64,000 bases of DNA from Balamuthia mandrillaris (lineage: Eukaryota > Discosea > Longamoebia > Balamuthiidae). The DNA lies in NCBI GenBank assembly GCA_031835245.1, contig JAVKOQ010000063.1, positions 163,904 to 227,903 on the forward strand, written 5' to 3'. The position numbers and the translations under genes were made by a program. The notes beneath the pieces were generated by a model. That model worked only from the letters and a program-made list of their open reading frames with translations. It did not search any database and was not told the origin of the DNA. Below are positions 23,273 through 34,700 of the stretch, piece after piece (position 1 is the first letter of the stretch; every line of letters begins with the position of its first letter).

Positions 23273-26200
23273 ATGGGTTCCATCGAGGAGTTCGAAACGC
23301 TGATCACACAGCTTATGTCCCCCGACAACAACTTGCGAGGACAAGCTGAGGCTACGTTCAATAATGCCGTTAAACAAGCTCCGGACCAACTGATCCTGTC
23401 CCTTGTTCAGTTGCTCCGTTCGTCCGGCAACCAACACGTTAGTATTTTACAACAACACTTAGAAACAAAAGCAAAAACAAAAAACGTCCTTCATACTTTC
23501 CGCTAAACCAATCGCAAAATGTGTAGGTTCGTGAGCTTAGTTGCATCTTGTTGCGAAAGACCCTGATCGGGAAGGCGGAGGAGAGCAACAAGCAGGAGGG
23601 CTTCTTCTGGCACAAGCTTTCTGCCACTACCCGCCAGGCCACAATGAACGAGCTCTTGGCTGCCGTTCAACAGGAAGAGCTGCCTTCCGTGAGGAAGAAG
23701 CTGGCCGACGCTATTTCGGAGTTGGCCCTCTTCCTGTCGGCCTACTGCTCTGAGGAGAGCATTCCTATTCAGCAGCAATGGTCCCAGTTGCTGCCCACTT
23801 TGTTCCAGCTTTCCCGCTCGGAGAACGATAACCACCGCAAGAGCGCTCTGGATATGTTCTCCAAACTGTGCCTTTACCTTGGAGATTCTCTGCGAACCAA
23901 CTTTGATGTGCTGAAGGAAGTGCTCGCTTCTGGCCTCAAGGACCATAGCCTCCAAGTCCGTCTCTCCGCGTTGGGAGCTTCTGTGAGCTTTGTTCAACTT
24001 TTGGACTCGCCCCAGGAGCGCGATGAGTTCAAGGATTTCATCCCACTGATGTTCGAGGTACTATCTCCTTTTTTTTTGTTGCTTCGTTTGCCATTCGTTG
24101 ACCCTTTTGCTTGTCTTGGCGTACAGATCGTAAGCGCTGGACTAAACGCACAAAAGGAGAAGGAGACGCTGGAGGCGTTGCAGATTTTGGTTGAACTTGC
24201 TGAAGTGGAACCCACCTTCCTTCGGCCACACTTGGCTACTGTTATCAATGCCATGCTTACCATTGCCAACACCTCTCAACTCGCCGATGGTACCACCTCT
24301 TCTTTTCGTTAACGATGGTTATGTTCAGTTGTTAAGCTGTTGCCTTTCTTTGCGTAGCCATTCGCCAGCTTGGCTTGGAGTTCTTGGTCACATTGGCTGA
24401 ACAGCGCCCCGGCATGGTCCGCAAAATCCCTTCGTTTGTGCAGAATTTGATCCCTGTAGTTTTGAACTTCATGTTGGCCTTGGAAGACGACCCTGAATGG
24501 GAAGAAAGCGAGGACGACGAAGATTCTGTGGAAGTGCGAACAAGCGAGGTTGGTGACGAGTGCATGGACCGCTTGGCTTTGGCGCTTGGTATGTTATCTT
24601 TCACACCCCACCCTTGTGGGCATTTCGTTTATTCTTTGATATATCACTTACAATGCTGTTTCCATATGGTTAGGAGGAAAAACATTGACACCCATCCTGT
24701 TTAACCTTATCCCCAGCCTTCTGTCTCATGAGGACTGGAAGCACCGACACACTGGTCTTATGGCTATTTCCTTGGTAGGAGAAGGTTGTTCCCGGTTCCT
24801 AAAGCCTCACTTGGGAGAAGTTCTCGAGTACGTTTTCCTTTCAGATCTTTCACGTACCATCATTGCGCTCATATGTTGTTCTATACAGCCTCATCTTGCC
24901 CAAAGTCAGCGACCCACACCCCCGTGTCCGCTGGGCTGCCTGTAACACTATTGGTCAAATGTCTTCCGACTTTGGAGTGAGTTTTCCGTCTCTTATCTAA
25001 TATTATTATTAATCTTTAAAGCTAACTGAACTCGCCATTCAGCCAACTATCCAGAGAAAGTTCCATGACAAGCTCATTCCTGCCTTGGTTCAGGTCATGG
25101 AAGACAAGGACCACCCTAGGTAATTTCTCTGTCTATACTTTTTAAATATATGAAGTTCTCACCTTTACAATTGCATAGAGTGCAATCCCACGCGGCCTCT
25201 GCTGTCATCAACTTTTGCGAGCACTGCACCAGCCCTCTGTTGGAACCTTACCTTGATGGCCTTTTGGGCAAACTTGTGGGTTTGCTGCAAGGAGGAAAGA
25301 AGATTGTGCAAGAGCAAGCCATTACCGCCGTTGCTGCGATTGCTGATGTTGTAGAGGACAAATTCACACGGTATTACGATACCTTCATCCCGTTCCTCAA
25401 GAACATCTTGTTCAACGCTACAGGCAAGGAATTCCGGCTGCTGCGCGGCAAGGCGATGGAATGCATCAGTTTGATTGGTTCGTTTTTTTTTTCTCAAAAA
25501 AAAAATCACTCCTCTTTGCTGGGACTGACCTTTCCGTTTTACATAGGTGTGTCTGTTGGCAAAGAGAAGTTCAGCCCAGATGCTAGGGAGGTTATTGAGG
25601 TGATGTTGCAAATTCAACAGAAGCCTTTGGATGCCGATGATCCCCAAGTATCTTTCTTATTGCAGGCCTGGGCACGAATCTGCAAGGCTTTGGGTTCCGA
25701 CTTTGTTCCTTACCTCCGCCACGTGATGCCCTCTTTGATGCACTCTGCCAAACTTGACCCCGAAGTTACTATTGTGGATGGTAACAAAACCTCTTCCCAG
25801 TAACCAGACGCAGATATTCTCTAATCATATTATTTTAATAGACGAAACGGAGCAAGAAGGCTTTGAGTACAGTTCCATTGGAGACAAGCGCATTGGCATT
25901 AACACCTCTATCTTGGAGGAGAAAGCAACAGCCTGCAACATGATTTACCAATATGCCTCAGAACTGAAGGAGGGTTTCTTCCCCTATGTGGAGGAAGTTG
26001 CCACTGTCCTTATCCCTCTTATGAAGTTCTACTTCCACGATGGCGTGCGCAGCGCTGCTGTTTCCACAATGCCTTCTTTGCTGGTGTCTACCAAGGCCCA
26101 CATCACTCAGTCTGGTGGAGACTTGTCCAACGTGGCAACACTCTTTGGCCATATCTTTAACGTTCTCACAGAATCCATTCAAGCCGAAATGGACTTGGAC

Positions 26201-27701
26201 ATACTTCTGTTGATGATTGAAACCCTCTACGAGGTAAGCAATTTTTCTCTTTCATTAACCAAAGACTATAGTGTAAGCTAAGATGCTAACCGTGACTTTG
26301 TGGTAGTGCGTGGAAGCTTGTGGAGATAACGTGATGACTGAGGAACAGATGTTGCGTGCTTGTGAAACAATCCTCAAAGAGATGCGTGAGAGGGATGCTA
26401 GAAAAGCGCAACGCTTTGGTACGTTTTCATGATTTTAAAGAAGGGTGCACAATGTAGGTAACATGAGTTTTACCCTGTTATATAGAGGAAAAACAGGGAG
26501 AAGACTTTGATGAGGAAGAGGCCGAAAGGTTGGTCATTGAAAACGAAAAAGAAGAAGAGGTGTTGGCAGAGGTATATATTGTTAAATCGTTTTTTTTTCT
26601 AATTTCTGCCCATTTGGCTTGCTCTAACCCTTTTTGTCTCTCTTCATGGAATAGCTTGCTGAACTGGTCGGAAAGATCGCTAAGACTCATAAGGCATCCT
26701 TCCTTCGCGCTTTCTCTGAAGGACTGTTGCCTGCCATCCTTCCTATGCTGGTTCGTCCCTTTCTCTGCGCTCTTTCCTCTTGTTTAGCCTGCTAACCTTG
26801 TTGCTGTCATTGTCACTGTAGCAACCAACCCAACCTCCTCACGATCGTCAAGTCGCTATTTGCATGTTTGACGATGTGGCTGAGTTTGCGGAGAGTGCTG
26901 CTCTTCCATTGTACCAACACTTCCTTCCCGCCATGGTGGAGTACATCGGAGACACGAATCCTTCTGTACGCCAAGCTGCAGTCTATGGGATAGGCGTTTG
27001 TGCCCAATTCGGAGGCGAGCACATGCACAGCTTGATTCCTGGTCTCTATCCTACCTCTTCCCTTCTCTCGATTTAGCTCTATGCTCATATCTGTACAAAA
27101 GATATCGTTAAAAGGCTGAACGTGGTGATCTCTCACTCTGAGTCCCGCTCGGAAGATAATGTGAACGCCACCGAAAACGCCATTTCTGCCCTTGGCAAGA
27201 TCATCCAATTCCAATCTGCCGCTATCAACGCGGAAGAGGTGCTTGCCCTCTGGCTTTCCTTCTTGCCTGTCAAGGAGGACAAGATCGAAGCCATCATTAT
27301 TTATAACCAACTTTGCACATTCATTGAATCGTACACATTCGCCTCTCTCCTCTCCTCTCCTCTCCTCTCCTCTCCTCTCCTCTCCTCTCTCTCCTCTCCT
27401 CTCCTCTCCTCTCCTCTCCTCTCCTCTCCTCTCCTCTCCTCTCCTCTCCTCTCCTCTCCTCTCTCTGACTGACCCAATAACAAACATCAGCAATGCCCAA
27501 TTGGTATTTGGAGGAGAGTATCAGAACGCACCCAAGGTGATGATGATCTTTGCGTTCATCCTGGGAAGCGATCTGGTGGACGAGGCCCTCACCCAAAGGA
27601 TCGTGAAGTTGCTGAAGGGCCTTCCCTCTCAGCTGGTGGAAGGCGCGGTGGCCACCCTCCCCGCCGAACAAAAGAGCAAACTTGCTTCGTTCCTCGCCTA
27701 A
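23273..27701 (+). CDS. IPO5: Importin-5 / karyopherin beta-3
   Basis: HEAT-repeat import receptor for ribosomal proteins and histones. Sixteen exons: 23273-23437, 23527-24057, 24127-24289, 24358-24588, 24674-24827, 24889-24976, 25043-25119, 25179-25477, 25547-25780, 25842-26233, 26307-26418, 26486-26571, 26655-26750, 26822-27041, 27102-27330, 27491-27701; 3288 nt and 1095 aa (human 1097). Landmarks shared with IPO5 include [88 protein letters not shown] and [16 protein letters not shown]. An acidic loop ([14 protein letters not shown]) is conserved in position. Intron 14 uses a weak GTCTCT donor. The last intron carries a TCTCC repeat. Confidence 0.97.
27342..27468. repeat. (TCTCC)n pentanucleotide array in the last intron of IPO5
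   Basis: About 24 copies of TCTCC/CTCCT with one slip near 27389. It lies between donor GTACAC (27331) and acceptor CATCAG (27490). Confidence 0.97.
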
Positions 27702-27757
27702 AACGACTTTCTTTCACAAACTACAACAACAACGTTTTTGCTTTCTTTTATTTAAAA

Positions 27758-27761
<4 letters not shown>

Positions 27762-27791
<30 letters not shown>
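27762..27791. repeat. (CT)n in the IPO5 3' UTR
   Basis: CT run in the 149-bp convergent gap between IPO5 and COMMD10. Confidence 0.9.
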
Positions 27792-27793
<2 letters not shown>

Positions 27794-27850
27794 TTTTGCT
27801 TCTCTCTGTTCCTCCTCTGTGGTGGTGGATGGGGGGGGGGAGTTGCCTGT

Positions 27851-28456
27851 CTATCCAAGAGCATCAAGCTGGTCTTGAATGGCATCCAGCTGAGAAAAGA
27901 ATTGGGAGAGCTCATCGTGAGTGAACTCCAGCCGTATCTTCTCGTTGCGGGCCAAGTCCGAGTTGCGCAGGTTCAGCTGGAACAAGGCCACGGGTTGCTT
28001 AAGCCGCTCTGCCGCGGTGTGCTCGCTGTGGTTGATGGCGAGGTTGAGCTGCCAGTCCACGTCCTGCACGGTGGAGGGCACCACGGTGCGGTTGCGCAGC
28101 TCCTCCAAGAGGTTGTCTTTGTGTTGATCCCACACGCCGCCAAAGGCCTCTATCTTGGAGCGTTTGAGGGAGGCGGCTTTCAGCTCCTCGGCAAAGCGAG
28201 GGGTGGTGAGGGTGTGGTAGGCCGCTTGCTCCAGGAGAAGAGAGCAAGAGTCTATGACGGTGTGCAGTTCCTGAAGCGTCAGCTGAAGGGCCTTTTGAAG
28301 GGCTTCTTCCTCGGCGTCGGTGAAAGGGCTCCCCTCGCGCAGATGCAATTTCTGAGCTATCCGGTCCAAAAACAAGGGAAACCTCTTGTCATCTATTCCA
28401 TTTATCAGCTGTATGGCGGCCTGAAACCTCTCGCTCAGGTTGAATAAGGAAGTCAT
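27851..28456 (-). CDS. COMMD10: COMMD10, COMM-domain protein
   Basis: Subunit of the COMMD/CCDC22/CCDC93 (CCC) complex that works with Retriever in endosomal recycling. One exon, 201 aa (human 202). The start is ATG at 28456 (MTSLFNLSERFQAAIQLIN). The N-terminal helical domain has INGIDDKRFPLFLDRIAQKL, then EEEALQKALQLTLQELH and LEQAAYH, which align residue by residue with animal COMMD10 ([28 protein letters not shown]). The C-terminal COMM domain has VQDVDWQLNLAINHSE, and ends FTHDELSQFFSQLDAIQDQL. The frame is open upstream to 28576, but no better ATG exists there. It is divergent from APC1 and, like APC1, intronless. Confidence 0.95.
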   Translation of the reverse strand: MTSLFNLSERFQAAIQLINGIDDKRFPLFLDRIAQKLHLREGSPFTDAEEEALQKALQLTLQELHTVIDSCSLLLEQAAYHTLTTPRFAEELKAASLKRSKIEAFGGVWDQHKDNLLEELRNRTVVPSTVQDVDWQLNLAINHSEHTAAERLKQPVALFQLNLRNSDLARNEKIRLEFTHDELSQFFSQLDAIQDQLDALG

Positions 28457-28699
28457 TCTCTCTCTCTCGAGGGGGGCGGTACAACAACCCAACACCTCCT
28501 CCTCTCCTCTTTCTTTCTTCGTTGCTCCTGGTTCTCGCGTCGTCCCGAAAAATACAGATATCCGATATTCATCCACAATTATCCAATGTTATATTGATAA
28601 TCTGAATAATCGATTACAAAAGGAAAAAATTGGAGTCACGGAGAGAGAGAGAGAGAAGAGCACATCGGGGAAGCGCAAGGCAGAAGCAGCGCCCAACAC

Positions 28700-28700
28700 G

Positions 28701-28735
<35 letters not shown>

Positions 28736-28736
28736 T
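28700..28736. repeat. (TTG)n trinucleotide repeat
   Basis: About eleven TTG/GTT units just upstream of the APC1 start codon, in the 291-bp divergent gap with COMMD10. Confidence 0.95.
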
Positions 28737-28747
28737 TTGCATGAGCC

Positions 28748-31700
28748 ATGATGGAGCTAAAGGCGGCACGTGCAGCCTACACGCCCTTCTCCGTGGCAGA
28801 GCTGCCGTTTCGCAGCGTCACCCCGTTTCAGCCGTTCGGCCGCCGTCTAGCTGAAGAGGAGGAAGGAGAGGAGGCGCACGGCAGCGAGCTCGAGGCCTGT
28901 CGCAGCTGCTACCTTTTGGCCCCTTCCACCGCCGTTGCAGCAGCGGGGGCACAGCTGCACCAGGAGGGGCTGACTGAAAGCGAGGTCTATGCCTATTGTA
29001 GCGGTGGAGACGCGGCCACCGCCAGTACCAAAATAGTGTGGAGCAGCGGTGGTCGCGTCATAAACACTTGGGAGGTAGGCGGAGCTGCCGCCGCTATCTC
29101 TTCTTTCTCCTCCCCTTCCTCTGCGCGCCAACATCAACCCTCACGCACCTTGAGCTGGGCTTCCTTTCCTTCTTCGTTGGCCAGCAGCGGCCTCCCTGAT
29201 AGCTTCTCTTTTTCTTCTTCTTCGTCGTCGAGCTTCAACAGCATTGGCAGCACTTGGTGGAAGGAAGCAGTGGGTGGTGGGGCGTTGAGACAGCAGCGGC
29301 GACGACGCTACCTGTGCGTGTTGCAGGCGGTAGCTCGTACTTTGACGCTGTGTGAAACGAACGAAGGCATGGAGAGCACCAGCGGAAGCTCCGATAAAGT
29401 GCAACACATCCCTCTTCCTTTCCTTGCGAGCTCCTTGTGGCGGCTTCCGCTCGGGCTTCTCGTGCAGCGCGCCGTTTCTTCTTCGTCTTCTTTTTCCAAT
29501 TCTGAATTTCCAACTGCAGAACAAATCACCGCAGAGGCAGTGCCTGGTCTGTTCTCGTTGTTGCATCCGTTGGAAGAATTGCGGCCGGTGCCAACCACCA
29601 CCTCTCCCTCTTCCTCTGATGTGGGCACCATCATCTACAGCAGCGAACGATGGCCGCTCATTGTCAGCCATCATCAGCAGCATCACCAGAACCACCAATC
29701 GCCTACAGAGTGCGAGATGGAAGGACACAGCCTGTGGATTCTGTTGCCTGCCCAGCAGTCTCATCAGCCTACTTACACAACCGCTATCAACAGCAAAAAA
29801 GCGGAGCGAGATTTCGGCCTTTCCAACAGTAGCGCTGACCCTGTGTTGGAGCCTCAGCTAGCCCTTCATCGCCTCTTTGTGGCAGGGCAAGGAGAAGGAG
29901 GTAAGGAACCAAAAGGAAAAGCCTCCTCTGTATTTATCATGCCCGATGATGGACAAAGCGATGAAAACCACATGAAGGGTCTTCTCTGCCTTCTTATCCC
30001 AACACTTTCACATCATTTACGAGGTGGCCACCAATCCAACAAAGCAGAGGAAGGGGCAAGCAGCATTTTGGAAGTTTATAGCTTCAGCATTACACTAAGC
30101 CCATCCTCCAGTCTTCCCTCCTCTAAATATTCATCAGTTCCGTCAGCAGTGGCAGTACCTCAGTGCCTCGTCAAGAAAGTCCACAGCCAGGCGGCGCTTG
30201 CGGCTATGCCCATAGAACGAAGAGCCTCCAACAGTTCCAGCGACCTAGTGATACTCCACACCAATGGAAGCATTGGAGTTTATCGTCAGCTTAAGCTCTT
30301 GTTCCACTGCTCTTTCTGCGTGCCATCACCATTGTCGATGCCACCTGCTCCAGTAGTTGGGCTTTGCGACGCAATTGGCTCCCGCCTCAACTTGTTGCTG
30401 GGCGACCGCAACCAGACGCGATTACGCGTGACGGTGCCGGAGGTAGCCTCAAGTCCGCTGGTTCTACGTTGCCTTGCCTTCCTCTGTTCAGCGATGCACC
30501 AGGAAGATGCTTTCACACTGCTCCGCCTTTATTTGTGCCACAACCAACAACATAACAATGTTGCATCATCCCTTCCTGCAGAGATAACAGACGGAGAGGA
30601 GGAAGTAGAGTGGCGCTCCCTGTGTCACGTCCTTCATTTCATCTTTGAACGACAAGCCACTGAGCCATATCACTCGCCAGCACCACAACAACTATCTTCT
30701 TCTATTGGCTCAGACCATAGTGACGATGATGACGGCGATGACGATTGGCAGTATCTACTTGGTAGCAACGTTCATCAAAGACACTCTACTTCTTTTTCAG
30801 CTCTTGACAAACACTGCACAATACCCAATGTAACTCGCAGTCACTCTTCTTCATCTTCTCCGTCCACGTCAAGTTACTCGCTTCTGGAGGAAGAATGGAA
30901 CAGCAAGGTGGTGTTATTCTCCACTAGCTGTTCCACCATTCTGTTTGCCTTACATTCCATCTACGAGGAATCCAAATTGAACATTCTACATTCCTCTTAT
31001 GTACAACGGCTCGGTACTTTGCTGATGGAGTTGGCGCAACGTCTTGCATGGCTCAATTATTTGGAGCACTATCGTCGCGACTTGGGGCTCAATGTTGTGG
31101 ATGGAGAAGGAGCAGCTTGCACAAGTTGTTCCTTAGCCTCGTGCGAGGAAGAACCCGCTAGCATTTATTCATGGCTCCATCGTCGCTTGCGAGGGGAGAT
31201 AGGATTAAAACCATTTACCTTTGCGATTCAGCCCTACGAGCAAGGAGAAGCGACAGCCGTCCCCTTGGTTGATGCTTCGCGGGTTGGTGACACACAACTA
31301 ACTCGCAAAGTCTGTTTGTTCTATGATATCCTCTGTGGTGGAGATGGCCACCACTATGCCAATGCTCACCCTAACAACCGTGGAAAAGGTGAAACGAAAG
31401 AGGAAAAAGAGAAACGGAAAGAAGAAAGCACAGCACCGGCGAGTAAGCCTGTTGTTTCCTACAACAAACCGTCGGAACGGTGGCAGCGAGTAGTGCTAAG
31501 CATGGCCCACGAGGGCTTCACCCTGGAGCAGCTCAACAATCTACCATTTGGCGTGGCGGTTCCCCTGCGGGATGCTATTCAGCAGTGTCGTGCTGGCAAC
31601 ATACCCACAGGTTGGCCTGTTGCTGCGTATCATCTGTTGGGAAGGAACGATCTGGCACCTGGCTTTAATGCTTCTCTGGTTGAACAACTGCCATCCCCGC

Positions 31701-34700
31701 ACGACGCACAAGGGAGCGATGACACAATACTTGAAAACACAGGAATTTCCTTCTCTACAGGAAGAAACAGGCCCGCCACTACCGCTACAGGCAGCGCTGC
31801 TCCAACGACAAGTGGTGAGCAAGACATGATGGGCAAGAGGAATGAGTGGGATGGCCTGGGTGCCATCCTTGATAATGAAGCATGCAGACTGCGATTTGGA
31901 CGAGATCAGCGGTTGCGAGACGTACACAAGATGCTGGCTTCGTCATACCCTCGCCGCATCCACCTTCAGGCCAATCAAGCAGCTGGAGCAATGGGTATGG
32001 CTGAGCATGAGATCGCAGCCGCACAACAAAAGCAATTGCTTCGAATGGCACATCGTACGCTGGCACTGGCAGTGGGGCGAGGCATGTTCACCCTGTCCAG
32101 CACTTCCTCTCACCTGCTGGTGGAGCCCCTTCCCATACCTCTCATCGTGTTGGATGGTAAGGCGGGAGAAAGAGGCAAAACCTTGACTGTCACACTGGAA
32201 GCTGGTTCGGTACCGCCAGAGGTCCTTCGCTGGCCTGAGTTTCACAATGGGGTAGCCACCGCTCTTCGCATTGCTCCCTCTTATCAAGTAGCAGACATGG
32301 ATGACGATGAGTTGGCTAGCAGCGCCGGTGCTGGTTTTTGGGATCAACGCCAAGTGACTAGCACCTGGATAGTCTACAACAAGCAACTGCAGGCAGCAGC
32401 GGGAGGAGGATCGGATAACAACATGAGCAATGGTCATGCGGGACTGCTGATGGGTCTAGGCTTGCAAGGCCACTTATCGTCTTTATCTCAGACCAAGGTC
32501 TTTGACTATCTCAGCAAAGGCCATGAGCTAACCAGTGTGGGTATACTGCTGGGTATGGCTGCCTCCAAAATCGGAACGATGGAGGCCTCGCTGGCAAAAC
32601 TCCTCAGTATCCATGTGCCAGCGCTGCATCCGCCCAGTTCCAGTGACCTAGAGGTGCCGCCTAGCGTTCAAACAGCATCATTGCTCGCGCTCGGCCTCCT
32701 CTACCAAGGCACTCTCCACCGCCATATGTGTGAGATTCTTCTGCAAGAAATAGGGCGCAGCCCTTTGGCAAAGCCCCATCCCGATCATGGTGGAAGCAGC
32801 AGTGGTGCTGAGCGAGAAGGTTTGGCCTTGGCTGCGGGATTGGCTTTGGGGCTCGTGGGGCTGGCCCAAGGTGGCAATGGTGCTACTATGAAACCTGCTG
32901 GTCTCAGCGACATGTGCATCGAGGACACTCTGTTCTATTACATGGAAGGAGGGAGACAAGGCGGTAACACCAAGCGGCCTCTTTCTACTGCATCATCACT
33001 CGATGGAGGAGGTGTCTCCGCTCTGCATGATTGGCTGGCTCCTGATGCGGATGATACAGCAGCGACTGAGGACAGCGTTACGATGATGATAACGGGCAAT
33101 GGGGCTTCTGATAGATCTCTTCATGGCAACAGTAATAACAGCAAAAATAGCCTTGTCCTCTTGAGCAGTAGACGTCCTGTAGATGTGGACGCAACTGCAG
33201 CAGGCGCCATTCTGGCCCTAGCCCTCTTGTTCTTGAAAACAGAGCACCGAGTGGTAGCTCAGCGGCTTGCCCCGCCCACCACACCTTACTTGCTAGATGG
33301 CATTCGACCCGATCTTCTCTTGCTGCGTGTGCTCGCTCGCAACCTTGTTCTGTGGCACTCCATACAACCCAATAAAGGTTGGATGGACTCTCAAATGCCA
33401 CAGGTTGTCCTCCGTTTTGCGGCCAAGGAAGATGCAAAGAGGACTCGAGGCCCCATCTTTGTGGAGGAACAGGATGACGATGAAGACGTGACCTCAAGCA
33501 GCAACTATGCGTATGCGGACACGCTGCGTCAGGCGCATATTAACATATTAGCAGGGGCATGCCTATCGTTGGGCCTTCGCTTTGCCGGTTCTTCCGATGG
33601 AGCAGCCTACGCTCTCTTGCTGGAACAGGTTGAATATATGCAGAAGCGCCTGCGGGTGGCTCCCGAGCAGGACTATCCTATGGTGGAAACCTGCCTCAAC
33701 ATGGCCACCCTCTCACTGAGTTTGGTAATGGCAGGAACGGGCCATCTGCCCACTCTTCGCCTGTTAAGATCGCAGCACCGCCGTGTACGCCCTCGTCATC
33801 CTCATAATAGATCTCAACGACAGGAAGAGAACTTGACGGATCTGTTTTCACGCAACGGCAGCAGGGAGGCGGTATCATACGGCACTCATATGGCTACAAA
33901 TATGGCATTGGGTTTGCTATTTCTGGGAGGGGGTAGATACAGCCTTGGCACTCAAAACCATCAGATAGCAGCGCTGGTATGCGCTCTCTACCCTCGCTTC
34001 CCTCTGGATTGCCAAGACAATAGATACCATCTTCAAGCCTTCAGGCACCTCTACGTCCTTGCCTGCGAGGAACGCTGCGTGCAAGCTGTGGATGTAGAGA
34101 CAAGGCAGCAATGCTATGTCCCAATCAGAGTGGACCTTATGACCAGTTCTGCTCGCAAAGGAAGCAGCCTAGACCTCACTGCACCTTGCCTCCTTCCTGA
34201 GTTCCGTTTCATTCAGCGCATGTCCATTGCCAGCCCTCGTTATTGGAGCTACAACATCGTTTTGGCCCCCTCACCAGGTGATGACGACACTAGACATTCT
34301 TCTGCTCAGGCCAAGACGTTGCTTCGCCATCGTATCATCTTTGTCAAGCGCAAAACAGGTTTTCTGTCATACTCTCAAGACCCAGCTGGCCTTCGTAGCA
34401 TTCTATGCCGTCCCTTCCCCCAGTATCAGCACCACCTTCAAAATCCTGCCTGCCATTTATTCCAACAAAAACAACGCCCATCTGCGATGAGTGCCGCGTG
34501 GAAGCAACAAAATCGCCTTCTTTTCATCAAGTCGTTCTCACAGGACCCCAACATACTTGCCTTTGCCAACCATTTTGCTCTGCCACAATCATGTGCAAAC
34601 CCCACTGGTGCTTCAACCTCTCCATTCACCCAACTGCACAACGAAGAAGCTGCCAACTTCCTCGCCTCCTTCTGTACTGCAGCACTTTATGAATGCCTAA

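Noticed and set aside
26813-27493. 226-aa minus-strand ORF antisense to IPO5
   Set aside because: Lies over well-conserved IPO5 exons and the TCTCC repeat; an antisense shadow.
29141-29764. 207-aa ORF antisense to APC1 and other long antisense ORFs within APC1
   Set aside because: Expected from GC-rich, Ser-rich coding sequence; no independent family signal.
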